Origin: Pipra filicauda | Taxonomy: Eukaryota > Chordata > Aves > Passeriformes > Pipridae | Assembly: GCF_003945595.2 (NCBI RefSeq) | Contig: NW_024104765.1 | Location: forward strand, 1,178,001 to 1,242,000 | Direction: 5' to 3' | Length of the DNA stretch: 64,000 nt | Shown here: positions 31,806 through 47,700 of the stretch, piece by piece | How positions within the stretch are numbered: position 1 is the first letter of the stretch | How the letters are laid out: every line of letters starts with the position of its first letter | Translations under genes and position numbers: made by a program | The notes under the pieces: model-generated | Told to the model about the DNA's origin: nothing | Database searches by the model: none | Seen by the model: only the letters and a program-made list of their open reading frames with translations

Positions 31806-34800
31806 TCTCATTTTCCACACAGCTGAAACAGGTGAAACTGATGTGTTTATCTGTAATGGAATCAATTCACATGTGGCTATTGATAAATATTTAGAATCTA
31901 AATAATAAATTTTGGTGTTAATAATCTGCCCACCGAAAAGGACAGAGATAAAGCAACAGCATGATGTAAAAATGCCTTGCACATCATTCAGTACAAAAAT
32001 GGAAAAACCTCCATGTTCAATTTAAGAAAAAAATACTCCACAATGAATACTGCCAATGACAGGGACAGTAAATATGTCGTTAAAGCAAAAAGTCACTACT
32101 GTATACAATGTTTAGGGTCGTTTTCTTTAATTCTTCAACTTAATCTGATGATGCATATAAAAATGGAGTTGATAGGTTCTTTAAATTTTCTTTTAAAAAT
32201 CACTGCACTGCTTTCAAAGAATGAACTCCCTTAGTATAAAACTATCAGGAGCGCAATTTCACACTCAGGAAAACCCAGAATCTTTGTTTTAATGAGAAAA
32301 AAAATTGTTCTATCACAAAACATGAGATCTCAAATGATCAATTTGAATTATGTTTTATCAGAGTAGTTTCTTCCTGTCAGTTACACTTCCATGATAATGC
32401 ACAGCACATCTGTAATCACTGATTTTTAGAAACACATTCCAGCACTTTAACATTTTAAATAGCCACATTCCAGTGCATGCTCAAGGATGCATTTTAACTC
32501 TTCACAGAATACATTACATACTCTAGGCTGCTGCCTCTTAAATTACTTATAGAGATTGCCTCGATTATAACAAGTTGTTTGAACCAAAGTTTTATAGTTA
32601 CTCAGCTCTTGATTTTAAAATGTCTGCGGGACACTAAATTGGTCTGCGTTTATTGTAAAAAAAAGTGTTTTTAAAGAGACATGGTTAGCTCAATAATGGT
32701 CCCTACCATTTCTAGGCAACTCCAATGATATGTAAAAAATGGGGACTCGTGGATCAGGTATTTTAGAAATACTGGACTATTTGGAAAGTAATTACTTCTT
32801 GCACAATTTCTAATTTTAGAAAAGGTATCTCAACACTGCCTTGTCAGAAGTGGGTCTTGTAGCATATGGGGTATTTCATTCCTTTAAAATAAAAACTAGA
32901 ATCTCAATAAAATTTAAAAGAAAAAGCAAGAAAGAACCTTGCATGCCTCACTCAGTGCTCAATCACTTCAGCTAGAATGTGAAAATCTGAGGTACTAATT
33001 AGAAAATTACTCAGAAGTGAAACATGTGAGTTATTACCTAACCTGGACATACCAAAGTTAAATAGTAAAACTAATGCATTTTTAGCATTCAACTTTATAT
33101 TTATATTTGAAACATAAGTAATCTGATAAAAATTATCCTTACTCTGATAATATCCAATTAGAAATTTTATGCATTAGCTAACATCATCTCCACTAAATTA
33201 TGCAACATAGTCTATTCCAAATTCTAGAAGGGAGGATAAGAGCTAACTTCACTCTCTTAAATAAACTGATAATCTCTAATACAAGGGTATGTATGACTGT
33301 ATAGAACTCAGACCAAATATATGGAAGCTACATTCAGTTATGATTCATACCATAGCCATTATGATGAGATACTTTGTTTACACAGAGGAGAAGAAAAAGA
33401 AAAGAAAAAAAAAGTCTGGCCCCGCCTGGTAGGTGTTCTTAGTCCCACACAGTCACCTACACCTGAAGGAATGAAGGGAGAAGGACAGAGACTATGACCA
33501 AGTGGTAGATCTCAACAAATTTAAAGACAAATGCACGGCCAGAAATTATGGCAGCCCTTCAATGACAGTCCTGTGGACTGGAAAGCTGCCAAAAGGTAGC
33601 TGTTACCCACCACTGCTTTGGTGAACTCTGAAAACAGCTTTGCATTACGTTAACTGAAGGGCTGGTCAGAAGAGCTGCGCTCAACTAAGTTGACAGGTGG
33701 TAACAGCACCAAAAGGAATTTGAACTCTACAGCTGCTGTCACTATCCTTCACACTGGCACCAAGACCAGTACTTTTCACTATTATCAATGTTTCTTACCT
33801 TCCTGAGCACCTAGAACTGCCTTACTTATCAAGTGGGTCTTGATGGAGCTGTTGACTAGCATCTTTTCCTAAGAACTCCACGTATGTTCAATAGTGCCAA
33901 TTTGTTCCTAAAAAGCAAAGCCATGTAAATCAGGCAGCAATAAAGGGTTTGGAAACTACTGGTCTCCCTTTTGGCAGATGTCTGTGTGAAGAGCCTTTGC
34001 ATTCATGCCAACTGGCTCTGCCAAATCGTGTATTCAGTATGGTACTTGAGCTTCCAGGTGTGCCCATATAGCATACAGCAACTCTGAATGTGCATCCAAA
34101 CCACAACTTAGCCTTGCCTACCACAGGTTAAACCCTTCCTTGTTCAACAGAAGCCAGCAAACTCTGGGGGCTCATAACTCACTAAAAGACACGCAGCATT
34201 ATGCCTCACCTTGGCTAAGACAAAAACTTTCAAATTCAACCTTCCCCCATCTCCAGAGCTACCTCGGCTGGTGGCAGATTAGCTGTGAAAAAGGTACATC
34301 TCACGTAACCGGTTTCTGGCATACAGAAAGCAGCCTCCATTCAGGTCAAGTTCTTCCCACTCCCAAGAGCCGCCAACAACATGACTGTGCATGCAATTGG
34401 TTTGTAGCGGGACTGGTAAAAGAAAAGAGTTGCTCTTCTGACTAGGAACTATAATTTTGTATCACTAATTCAACAAAAACACTGGATAAAGAACTTGGAA
34501 AGCAAGTGTTACTTCTTTTTATGTTTGAGATTGCTCTGCTGTCCTGGCCAATCCTGTGGTAAATCTGTCCATATTCAACATTAAAATAAAAAGTAGTGAT
34601 GTATGCTGATTACTACAGCAGATAGATTGTCCAGTCCTCATTTTAATGGTCTCTTCTTGATTTCAGTCACAGATGGACCCCTGTTAGAGGGAATCAGAAC
34701 CCAGTGCTCACATCTTTATGACTTCTTATCAGTACATCAGAACGTAAGGGTGGAAATACATACAGAGTCTTCACTGTGCCAACTGTACATGTGTAGGCTC

Positions 34801-35645
34801 TCAAGACAAACTTAGCAATGTAACTTCAACTTACAAATACAACACACTTCTCTGAAGCCTTATAAAAATACCAGTGCAACATAGAGCCATTTTACAAAAC
34901 AATTGTCTTTATAGAAAGGTATTTTAGTGGCATATGCTGAGGTAAATAATAAAAATAGACCCAAGAGAGGGCATGACCAGTGTTATGGAGAACTCCAGAT
35001 GAAATTTGGCCAAAAGCCTGTTTTATAAAAGCTAGTATTTACCTACCAGTTATGATCCCTGGTAAGGTGCTTATTGCTGTAATACTTCAAAATTATTCTT
35101 CAGTTTACAAATTGAAAAATATACGAAATTAGATCTGTATGAATGTTAGGTATTAGCTGTCACAAATTTTAAAAGGCATTGTACCAAGTTTTCTTAATTG
35201 TTTACTAACCAATTTGATTGTAGCAGGTAAATAAACTACAGCATACATTTTACCTGACACCATGCATCAAAATCACCATAAAAACTAAGTTTATCAAAGT
35301 CCAACTCCACAAGGAAAACATGAAAAAGTGCAAATTATGTACCCAGTATTTCTGTCACAGCTGTTTTTTCTTAATATGGCATGAAAAAGGTTTACAGCAT
35401 ATATTAAGAAAATTCTTACAAGTGTTCACCTCAATGTTTATATACACAACGTTTTGCTCAAAGTGCTCACTATATGAAAAAAACTGATTGGATAAAAATA
35501 TTTAAACAGTGCTTTCTGAACGTTGAGGGAAAAGTCATATAATACATCAGTCCCGTTTGTTTTCCTCTTCACTCAGTGCAATGAGATGCAGAAGTCAGAT
35601 CAACTTCATAAAAACTTCGCTTGCCACATTGCCAGAAAACCGCGG
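31806..35645 (-). other. RRAGD: Probable RRAGD 3' UTR
   Basis: Sequence directly after the RRAGD stop codon. It is AT-rich with no recognised splice site or repeat. From memory, human RRAGD has a long 3' UTR, so most of this may be transcribed. The end point depends on which poly(A) signal is used. A purine tract lies at about 33384-33413. Confidence 0.45.
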
Positions 35646-35797
35646 TTACAGTGGCATTCTTGGTGTCCCATTGGGAGTGGGTCTTTTATTTTTTTGCATG
35701 TGGCTTTGATGTTTTCGAGATCTTACTACTTTCATTCTTACTTCAAATACTTCTTGTATGGCTTTTCGAAAACAATGGAAATTGTAGTCTATTAATC
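35646..35797 (-). CDS. RRAGD: RRAGD coding exon 7 with stop
   Basis: It encodes [20 protein letters not shown], then a basic tail ([10 protein letters not shown]) ending NGTPRMPL and TAA at 35648-35646. The acceptor is TTTGTAG. The basic tail marks this as RagD, because RagC lacks it. The 3' UTR continues to lower coordinates. Confidence 0.97.
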
Positions 35798-38700
35798 CTA
35801 CAAAGACAGAAATGTTTTACATTTTAATAAAGACATTCATACAAATTAGGTAATGAAAAAATTGCTCATATTCTACATTTAGTGAAATACCATACTCTCT
35901 CTGGAGGTCATATTCAGTGAACTGTCCAGGCATTTTTTAACGCTCTAAGCAAAAGCACATTTGATAAATACAAATAACTCAGTCAGCATTATAGCTTGAT
36001 ACTATGTCCAATATTAAATATACTTATTAATTTTAAGAGAAAACAAAAAGAAATTCATTGGCAGATATTAAGCTTTAACTTATAAAGGGCTTTGAAGAAG
36101 TGCTCAATACACAAGAAGAAAAACTGAAATCTTTCATAAAATATGGTGCCATGTTGGAAATCTGCTTTACAGAATAACTGTGATAAAAATAAGTAGCATC
36201 TAGTAATCAAAGAATTTTCATTTTTTGACAATACATCAGCTTTGAAATGGATGCTTGATAGAAATACTACCAAATCTCAGCCATCTATACTTCATCTTAC
36301 TTTGTAATTGAAAGTAACACAATAGACATGCTGTTAGATTACATACATATGTAAGATAACATTAGCATGTGAGTGGGCTGAATGTGATCCCACAGAAAAG
36401 CTGTAAAGCAATATTGGTAGTCAATCGGAAGACTTAGTGAGTGCTACAATTGTGTAATACCACAATAACCTCATTCAATGTTAAAGCCATAAGCTTTCTT
36501 AACTCAAATACTGCCGTGTTTCTCACTTCAATTTCCCTAACAGGATATTACAGGTATTGTAAGTGGTTAAAATCCACTGTATTACACTTTGTGATTTTTC
36601 TTCCCAGGAATTATTTTCCCTCTCCCAGACCAAGTATTATGTGGAAGTCAACAGGCGTGAAAAGTTATAATAGAACTGTACTGTTATAGAGTGCAAGCTA
36701 TGAAGTGTCCCAACTATGCAGACACAACAACCTAATGCAGTTTTGGACAACCCCTAATGGGTGTTTATTGAACGTGGTGTCTTTTCGCAAACAGAGTTGT
36801 TAGTAGGTATGTGGAACTAACACATCTTATGCTTACAGCGGAGAAAGGAAGTGACCACATCCCACATTCATTTGTAATAAAAGATGTAAGGGTATGAAAG
36901 AGACATTTGATGAGCTGAAGTTTATAAAAAGCTCATTGGCCTGTCAAGCAGCCCAGCAGACACGGTATGAGTGCTGTATTTACAAACACACCAACACTGA
37001 CTAGTGAATTAATATCACAAGATGGGGAACACAAGCCCAGATCACAGCTTGTTCTTCTGATGAGTTCTGATCTCAGGACATTTCACTAAGACCATTAACT
37101 CAGTGAACATCATGCCAGTGAGCAGACAGATCATGAACTAAGCTTTCAGTATTCACCCTGTCCCTTGTCAGAAAGATAACCAAGGAATTTTAAACACTTT
37201 AACTGCAAAATATGAAAGCTGCCTAGGTCTAAACATGCGACTTTCCAAAAGCCTCCTTTCAGATATAAGAAAAGCAAGAACATGTTTCTTTCTGTCAGCC
37301 AGTTTCAATAATTTTCCCGCGTTTATGGCACACAAGCTGTTCTAAACGTGTATGCTGGTGTCAACAGGTAAAAATCAATGTCAGCCAAGAGAAACTGAAA
37401 CATTCTGCTGTTGCAGATGGAAGCTTTACTGCACGGGATGTAAATTTTCAAATGATTTCGTATCAGAAAGTTGTCAAATACATTTATGATTTCATCTTAT
37501 CTTAATGTCAGCACAAATACTTCATGCTTTTAAACATGTTAGGTAAACTTTATCAGGCTGTACTTACCTTTAATACTTATGATACAGGTAGAGAGTGTTA
37601 TCAGCTAATAACAACCACAGTTATTCATTAACTTGCTAATAGAAGGGAAAAGCAATGCATTACCAGAAAAGGGAAAAATACCTTTTCTCTCAAAGCTTTC
37701 TTCTCTGACAAAACAAACAAGAGCGAGGAATTTTGTCACCTCTTTTAAATAAAGGACAGTTGTATTGTTCAGTTTTATGATTGCCATTGACTCTTTGTCG
37801 TAAGGAGTTCCAGTGCCATCATCTTTAAGCCTAAAGAGCAATATTCAAACAAATAAACATAAAAAGATAAGCCACCAGATGAGCCAACAAAAGTAGTCCT
37901 ACATTAGTTCTTTCACCAAATAATCTTAAAATTTATGAAATTTTCATTTTAACTTTTCAGGGAGACTCTTCTTCAAACTACACACTTCGTAAACTAAGAA
38001 GACAAAGAGATTAAATTGTTTATCCAATCACACACCAAATCTTAGACCTGCAGTTAGAATCAGATTGTTTGATTGCCAAGTGCCTGAACCGGAGCCTTAT
38101 TTTTTTCCTCTGTTAGTTACCAACCATTTGCCATAATGCTGATGGGTTTTTTTTAATCAATGCACTATATTATGACTTATCTAAAAACACGTGAAACAGT
38201 GTACTGTACTGATAATTCCAAAAACAGAAACCTTGCTTGAGCAGTGGCAACTGATTGATAGTTTATGACATTATGAGACTTTGCTCATGAGATGCTGACT
38301 TTTGCAACATCATATCATGAAAAGAGATTTCCCCTTCACAGATGATGTGTCATAATGATCACTGTATTAGTTTTTGTGCCTTGTAATTTTATCCTCATTC
38401 CTGAATGCACACAAGGATATTGTTAAATGGATAGTTATTACCAACCTCACAGAACAATTACTCTCAATAATATATTAAAATTACAAGTTCCACAGATGTT
38501 CCAGGAATAGAGGACAAGAAATGAATTGTAATATCATGTCTTTAGTCTGTAGCTAAAAAAACGGCAAGCAGATTTCTGGTGATAAATGCTAAATGGCTAC
38601 ACAAAGACAGTGGTGGCATGACATATTGTGAATAAAGAGGCCCACAAGTGGTGTTGTACAGATAATTATTAAATGCACAGAACTACACAGCAGCATCTTT

Positions 38701-41700
38701 CTCGGTACAAAAATCAGCATCCTTTATTTTATATCTCTGCAAAACAAGTTCCTATACAGTTACTGAAGTGACTACTACAAATTCTGAAACACGGTAGAAT
38801 GCACAATCAGAAATTTTAGAAAGGTATTCAACAATTTGTTGTTCTTTTGAAGTTCTAATGCTTATTGCACATCTGCACCATGACTCTCCCCGGTACTTTC
38901 TCCAAGAGTGCACGAAGTCTGTCAATGGATACAAATGCAAAGCTACCAAAGCCTACCACACTCTAACCATACTGTGCTTGGACCTCCAAGTGTATGCAAC
39001 TTAATGCACTAATTCTTAATGTGCCCCTGCCTTTCCCTGGAATGGCTGGCATTACATTTGGCCAAGAGCCAAGTCATTGAAAACATAACTTGCAAGAAAA
39101 TGTACATGACACTCCAGGAGATCTCCAGTTGCTCATGTATTAGAAGGAGAAATTGAAAAAAAACCCAGAAAAGTCACGTAGGGAAAAGAGGACAAAGAGA
39201 GAACTGAAGCAAGAGAGAAGCAACTCTCTGAGGCCATTAGAGGCCACTAGCTATTAAACAAAAATTAATATGGCCCCATATATTTTAAAACAGGATGCAT
39301 CCTTCTGTTGACTTTGTCCCCGCAGAACAAAAAGATAATGTTTCCTTTCATTTTAAGTTGGTTTCTTCCAACTCTTTCCTCCAAGTACAATTAGAATAGA
39401 AAGAAGATGACGTTCATAAAAAAGGCTGAGAAGGGAGCTGTGCTTGTTGCTGGGAAGGGATCTGTACCTCAGAAGCCTGCCGTTTGTTTTCTGCTTCTCC
39501 CGTCCTGACAAATTGCACATTGTTGTTTATGCCCACATCACTCCAATTCTGAGGATATTCAGGTTCTAGGTACACAGTTTTATGGAAAACATTCACAATT
39601 TACTTACCCATATATACAAGAAATGTCAATCACAACATCTATCATATCACAGCAGAGCTCATAAGTTTGCATATCCACTGGAGTACTGTCCGTTGCAATG
39701 TAGATCTTACTGACTACATCAAATAAAAATGCTTTTTCAATCCCAGAATTCTATTTAAGAGAAGAAAAAAGAAAAATAAAGTGGGAGCCAAGTCTTCAAA
39801 TTAACACCAAGCTTTTTTGTTCCCTTGCCTATTATACAAAAAGCTAGGCTAAAGAAGTAGAAGTTAAACTGCAATCAAGCTCATTTTGAAAGAACTGTAC
39901 ATACAGCACTGTCATATTTGTAGCAAACCATAATGCTCACAGACCTTCCAAAAATTTCTGCCTCTGAGCAGACAATGCCTAGTTACGCTCCCAAACTTCC
40001 CCTCTCAGGAACACACCTGGAGAGATTACATTTATTTTCACTGGAAAATGCAGGGGTAGGGGAAAAAAGTCTTCCAATTTCAAGCTTTTGGATTTTTGAT
40101 TGCAGCAATGGACATAAAAAGAGAGCCACGATTTAAAGTTCTTCTGGCTGGACATGTAAGAAGGTAGAAATAAAGGAAAGAAAGGTGATGCACAAAGAAG
40201 GCAGTAAAGTTCAGGAACAAGTTTCTCAAGGAAATTAAAAAATTTTCTCACTGGGGTCTGTAGCTGTTCTACTGTCTGTAGAACATCTTTTAGGATCACA
40301 GCACAAAGACCAGTATTTTGATGGTGCATTCACCTTTCATGTAGCATTGGTGGTTAAAGCCATATTTATAATGCTAAGGCTTGCTAAAGTGATGACAGCT
40401 ATGTTCCTGACATCCTGCCAAGCTGATTAAGACTCTCTCCATACTGGAGATGTATCATATTCACAGCCCTGAGAGGCTAGCAGGAATGCTAGCTCATACT
40501 CTTTGTGCAGATAAGGTCAACTGCCATAAGCCTCTGCTTCCTGGAAAAAAAAATGTGTACTGCTTAACTGAAAACAGTAGCCTTGCTTGCTGATATCAAG
40601 GGATTACACCTGGGCAGCTGTCCCAGCATGAAAAAAAAAGGGCAATTTCCCAGTAGTGCTAAAGCTCAAACTATAAGATATGCTTTGGAATCCACCTATA
40701 CAGCAAGTTTCTCCATCAAACCGAACTGTCTCCATATATGGGCTTCTCTTTTTAACAGGGTTTGGGACTGCTGCCAGAGCAGTTTTGTAACTAACAAAAA
40801 CCACACTGAAAATCCCTAACAAGTTTTAATAGTTTCAGCTTCCTTTGTAGTTACAGAACTTTTCCTTTATCTTCTTTCTTTTCTAAGTCAACTGTTTAAC
40901 ACATAGTTAAGAGACTAAAGTGATGACTCTGCTTTCCGTATTTCCTGAAATACGTAGAAATTCTCAAGGAAAAACTCGAGGAAAAAGACCGAAATTGCAG
41001 AAACAATAATTACATGTTATATAAAATCAGGAAAAGGTGGGAAAAAGTACTATTCAAAGACACATTACATCATTAATGCTCAGTCAGGGAAAATGACGAT
41101 AAGATAGAGCAGGTGGGTTCCTTATTAGAGAAAAAAAGGCCAACAGTGGCCTTATGCAGCATAATGAAAGGCTGACATTGATGTCAATGAGAGCAATGTC
41201 TGAATAAGCAGTACTTCTCTCTGGCATAACCCTACAGTTTACAGAGAAGATGCAATGTGCTACATGCAACATGCTAGAAGCTCTATGAAGCACTCTGAAT
41301 CGATGTAAAAGTATTCCATGGTTAATCTGAACCAAGAGAGTCATTGTGAAAAATCTGCAATGAATATATGAGATTTTATTTTGGATAGGTAAAAACCATA
41401 AGATAGTTGAAATTCAAACGTGTTTCTCAACTATACTGGGTGTGATGATGTAGAAGGCAGTTTCTATTCTTTAAATAGAGTGGGTTCAGTAAAACTGGTT
41501 GTATTTCTCCAATTCCTAGGTTAAGTAAACGGCCTATCGTTTTCTTTCTTGAAAGTATGAAGAGTAAGCCAAGATTTGGTCCTAAAAAGCAATTCTTGAA
41601 AGAACTTAAGAGAATATCTCCAGTCACATACAGTTAGGAATGAATTCTGGACAGTTATTTAAACAGGCCTTACAGCAAACAGATTTCATGAATTAATTTT

Positions 41701-44700
41701 AAGTACTACATTTCAATTTACTGATTACAAAATTTAAATCATTAAATGAACAGAACTGTACATAGTTTTGGTTTTACCATAATAATTAATTGTTTGTTTT
41801 GAAAACATGCTTTTTAATAGCCCTCAAAACAAACCAAACAATCCTAAAACAAAAATCCACATTCACATTGTCACACAACTTGATTTCTTAGTAAGGCCGT
41901 GGTAATTAAGAAACAGGCATCCTTCAATATGAAGCTGATAAGTATGTTAGGTAGGATTTACATGAATGTACAGACCAATTGTTATTTTATGACTTAAAAG
42001 CAGCTACATTAAAGAATGTAGAAGCACTATTATCACACTGATGGTTCCTCAAACATACAAGCTCACACACTGTGGTAGTATAAATTTAGGCAAAAGCCTA
42101 CAGTGAACTTAAGAGTGATCACAGATCTATTTCTGTAATCATCAGCTTTTTGTGTTGGAAGTCCCCATGGCATAAAGGAAAGCACATCCTCACGAATACT
42201 GCTGCAAAACTGAGAGTAGAACATGAATACACCCACACTGATATCCACCACACTGGCTTCCTGAGGTAAGGCATGACCAAAATCCATGTCAAGATCTGTT
42301 GTGAATAAGTTGCTAAGGTAAAGAGGCACCCGCTAACTAATTCTAGGCTGGAGAAGGATGTTTAGTCTTCCTCTGGTTGCAAATAGTCATTCCAAGTCTC
42401 TCTGTCCAGAGACAGAAGATGCTTGTAAAAACAGACAGGAAGCATGAGGACAGTGATGCAGCTACACCCAGCTCCAGGTTACTCACAAACTGGAGCCAAG
42501 GAACAGTCTGAGATTCTTTCCCCTACCAAACAGGGGAAATAAACACACTTCTCTCACTTTTTGGACTTCCCATTCATTCGAAATAGTTGTTCTTCCTTAC
42601 AAATTATACCTGATATTCCAGATATGATTGGAAATGGGTGTTCCAGACACATGTGCAACTGTCATGTCATTCATGAAGCAGCTTGTGATCAATTCATGTA
42701 GTGATTTCATACAAATTCTTCACCAACTCCAAACAGTGAGGAGACCTCATACAGAGATCTGACTCACAATATGAGTGACTGGTGATTCTGGCACAAGGAG
42801 TACCATCACTCAGACAGCTTTCTCATTAAGACTGTAGCATATTCAGTATCTAATTTCTCCAAAACTTGTCATCATTCTTTCATTACTTTTCTGTCCTAAG
42901 TGGAGTTTGAGACTGGACAATAACTAGTATACAGTCCAGCTATCTTAGTAGAAATAGATCTTTGTAACAAACCATTTATTATGAAACAGCATAATTTGTT
43001 GCTTAGTAATAAGAGAATAAGTTTTGGAAAGACCTTCCTCTAATCCTAGTTCTGCCTTTCACATCCAACTTTTTTCTCTCTCCATTTTCACACTCTACAC
43101 TGAGAAACTGTGAAGTCTAATTTTATCTTACAGGCTGTTGAATGACATTAAATAATTTCATTATGTCAAAATCACAAAAAGACACAATAAAATACCTTGC
43201 TTGGAAATTGCAGCTTGAGAAATTAATACTAGATGCAAGGCAAAAAATTAGAATACTGTGAGAAAGGGTGCAGTTTTAGGAGCCACTGTGATCTGATTTA
43301 ATGGCCACTAAAACAAGGAGTTTTCCCTTTTCACAACCTACTCACTGTGTTCCCCGTTGCTCATTGCTACATGTTCCCATCTCGAACCTTGTGCCAAAAC
43401 AAGAGCATGTTTGACTCCTCCATGATCTGCTTTTAACTAAATTAAACAGTGCATTAGTGTGTGTCATAGTGACTCCATGATGGAATAGGTGAGTGTCAGA
43501 ACCAGTACAAAGGAAAGGAAGGATCGGACACACAGGAAGAGCGGAGCAAGCGATTGCCTCCGCAGTGGTAACAAGCCACTAAATATACAAAGCTCCCTAA
43601 CTGGTCTTCAGAGTAACTATGCAGTGAAAGTTGTGGTGGGCTCTAAAAATTTCAAGACATGAGAAACTTCTCTTCTTCTACAAAGTAGAATTAATTCTAG
43701 GAAGCACTGTAGACAGTTCTACATGTGAGGTCAGACTAGATTATGTTCCTGTAAGAATTTATCCATACAAATTTTAAGTACAACTTAAACAAATGCATGC
43801 AGCACAGACCTTTGCAATATTCAGATTAACGTATGAGCAGAAAAGTGATGGCCGTGTACCCATTTTATGTGATTCAGGAAATACTATATTGCAGCAGCTC
43901 AGCCACATTGTTTAATAGACAGGGAGGTGAGGCCAAGCTGCATGTACGTGCATTTTAACTAAGTTCTGATAATTTCTCTGGGAGTTCACATTGCTCATGA
44001 TCTCTCAGAAGGCAGTGAAAAGAGTATCTGAACATGCATGTTGGACATAGCCAGATCTACAGACAAAGTATATAATAAGTACTTACTGAAATAAAGATGT
44101 TAAGCAGGTTTTCCAGTGTTGGGAGCTGTGGAATCAGTTTCTGTACCACTTTGCTAAACGCTTCAAATATAGAATGATCATATATGCTTGTCAGATAAAA
44201 GCTGGAAAAAAATGTCACCACATTTTCCTTTTAGCCACATACTGTGAACATGATGTACCTTTCATAATATGAGTGAAATGAAATACTGTCAAACAGTAAG
44301 TGCCTACACTTATGCAATTACTCCCTGTGACCAAATGTCACGTTACAATTGAAGCACAGGACTTCCCATCTCTATACCAGAAAAAAAACCCAAACCCTAG
44401 ACTCTGAAAAACTAGACCTGAGTGTAGAATTTCATGATGCAAGTCCCACCTTGATATTCTTACAAAAAATACTTTTCCAATTGAAGCAGAAGAGTATTAT
44501 TGAGTATGTGTGTTGTGATCTACTTTTTGAAAGTTGTGAACCCATTTATCAATGCAGGGATGCAGTCAAGTAGTTAAGAGCTCTAAAGAGCTACCATTTT
44601 CATGGAGCAGGTCTCTCTTTTTAATATGTTTGTACTTGGCCTTAAAGTGCTAAGGAAGCCATGACAATTTGATGTCCTCTAGTTCCCAGTCTGCAGAAGT

Positions 44701-47700
44701 CCACTATTTTTCTGCTACAATAATCTCTTTATCAGCAGACATAAGGCAAAGATACAGGACCTGTCTTCCCAAGTGGCTCCAAGCAGGCTGCAGCAGTGAG
44801 GACTAGTGATTGGAAAGGCAGAGAGGTTTCAAAGAAGGCATAAATGATGTAGTGGCCTATACACTCTATTGGCTGGAACTCTACTGATTGCTACCACTGT
44901 CCAGGTAACTTATTTCAAAACAGTAGCTGCAGCAGAAACTGCTAGGACTCCAGTATACTTGTCATTTGCTTTTAAGCACATCTCTCCATCTTTCCTTCCA
45001 AGACAGCAATTAGAAATAAGACACTGCATTCGTCCTGAGCTAAAGTATCTCTGATTATCCCTTTCCTTCATATATCAAAGGCTTGCTAGTTCAAGAGAAC
45101 AGAAAATGGTAACTTGTCAAATAAGCTGCTCTCTTCTTTAGGATTCTCAGCACAGCAGGTTTTCTCACCTGAGATGAATCTTCTCCAATCCAGCATCTGC
45201 AAGGTCATCATTTGCCCTCTGGTGAATATCTCTCTGTGTTTCAATCTTGTGATCATCAGATAAACCATCTACTTTATGGATAAAGATTTCAAAGTTGATA
45301 TCTGGATTCACTTTATAAGCTCTGGTCACAGTAAGATGCAGCCGAGCTAATGCTTCCATATAATCATCCTAATGAAGGAAAAAGAAGAGCTACAGCTTAG
45401 GAAAGATCTTAAAATAGATATAATACATTTTATGATACTTACTTTTAGATAATACTACAGCTTAACAAAAGCCTAATTCTTTTATTTTTTATAAGTAGAA
45501 GCCTGTGCCTACATCTAGCATGTGCACCAATCTTATGCTGTCAGCACTTAAGAATCTAAACAAGAACCTTGAGATGTTAGAGCAAATTAGTTAATTTCTG
45601 AACATACTGCAGAGAGAGATTAAAAATAGCCAAGTGACTCTTCAAGTTTTAATGACTTCTTTTAATATGTTTGTGATGCAGATTATTTATTTGCTTTGAA
45701 AAAATCTATGCTTTCCAACCCATTTGTCTATTGCTAAAGGAAGAAAAGAGAAAAGTAGCTTAAAGCCCCCCCTTTCTTTTTTACCTGAGAATCAATAACA
45801 AATATTAGTGCTCCAGTGCCTCTGAAAATCATCTCATAATCAAACGTAGGGTCAAAGAAGTCAATTTGCCCAGGAAAATCCCATATCTGAAAGTTGACAA
45901 AGGAGCTGTTGGAAACATCCTCTCTGCAGATCTTGTTTGTGCTCTCCAAGAAGAGAGTCTCATTCGGCGACATTTTGTGAAAGACAACTTTCTGAATGGA
46001 AGACTTCCCGCTTCTTCTCAATCCCATGAGCAGGATTCTTGGCTTAACTTCAGTACTGAAGGGATCATTGAAATCCAAAACTGAATAAAATCACACAAGA
46101 AGAAAAGTATTATACTACAGCAACGTAATTAGTAACTGCCAGAAAACATGCATTTGACATTTACTTCCATGATATTTTCACTTGAATTTATGCAAATGTT
46201 ACCAATTTTTAAGCTTAGAGAGCAGTGCTGCAGGCGTTTCAACTTGAATTATTTGCCCTTCAGGCTATACTATCAGAAAATCTACTTCTCACCTTTAAGA
46301 CAGAGGTTGCTCCGTTTGTATGTGAAAAATGTGTTATCGCACAGAGATATCCTAAAATACCTGAATTTACTCTAATTAACACTATCCCATGCATATTCTT
46401 CTTTAAAATAGTATCATCTGATAACAAATACCCTTGTCAACTGATAGTCACACAACACTGCTGGAAGAAAGGCATACGATTAAGTACCTCTGTGTAATCT
46501 TCCTAAGGCTACCTGAGGGCTTCCTTCCTCTAAAATCAATCAACCAATAAATAAATAAATAAATGAAATCACACATCCAAGGAGTTACAGGAAGATGACA
46601 ACTCAGCAGGCACACAATTCTTCTATGTTGGAACTTACAACACAGTACTGAGCTCATGAGGAGTTCTCTTCTAACGTGCTTAGAATTTCACCTGCTGTTG
46701 AAAAATTTGTGTTACAATCTGTAAAGGTTTGCTATCCAATAAATAAGATTAGAGCACATCATCTGCCTATTTGCAAAACAAAGGCCTGAGAACACAGTTA
46801 TTTCATTGCGGTACCTACAACAGTTTGAAACTGGTACTACTTTTTCTGGTGTTGATAACTTATATAGAATAAAGGTAGTTACAGGAGTAAACTATACTGT
46901 TATATCTGTAAGGACATGAATGTAAAGCTATCCATACCTGCAGCTATACCAACTTTAGCTTCAGGTATCTCTAACCAAAACAGCTACAGTAGTCTCAGTT
47001 GCTGCATTTAGTTGGTCTGTAACTTTGAAATGTCCTTTGGTGCTGAGGTGAAAACAGCACTGTCCTTAGATATAAAAGGGTTTCAAACACCTCTGTGATA
47101 CTCTGTCCACACTGTCAAACACAAGCAACGCAAAAAACTGAATTGTCAATGATAAATCCACAGAGTATGGCTCAGAGTACACAGTGGTCAGGTTTAAAAT
47201 ACTGATCACACAATAAGCTAAACATATTAGCAGTCAGGCAGACCTCCCACCCACCGCACTACAGACTATTCAACATACTTCAGAGCACAACTTAATTGCC
47301 TTTCTTTCTCTTTTTCTGCTGGGATAAATTTTGGAATTGCAGAAAATTGGCACACATTTATTCACATGCATCATTTCTGCATATGGCCTGCATACGTTAA
47401 GTGATCAGCTTTACTCTAAAGTATGAAAATCCAAAACAAGAAACCTCAGCAACAACAGTTTGAACCTGTCAATTTATTACATAGCCTTATGGGCCAAAAA
47501 ACATGGAAAGCTTGAAGGAATCTTTTGCCTAGGAGCATGTTTTGCACCCAGGGGTGGTGACCACATCCATCTTCTTGTGTCCCTCAAGCCTCACTCACAA
47601 CTTTTAGAAACACAAGAGCAGAATATACCTGCCAGGACAGCACAGAACCTTGCCCGGGTTTGTTTGTGCCTCCTGAGCTTGAGTTACAGAGAATTAAGGC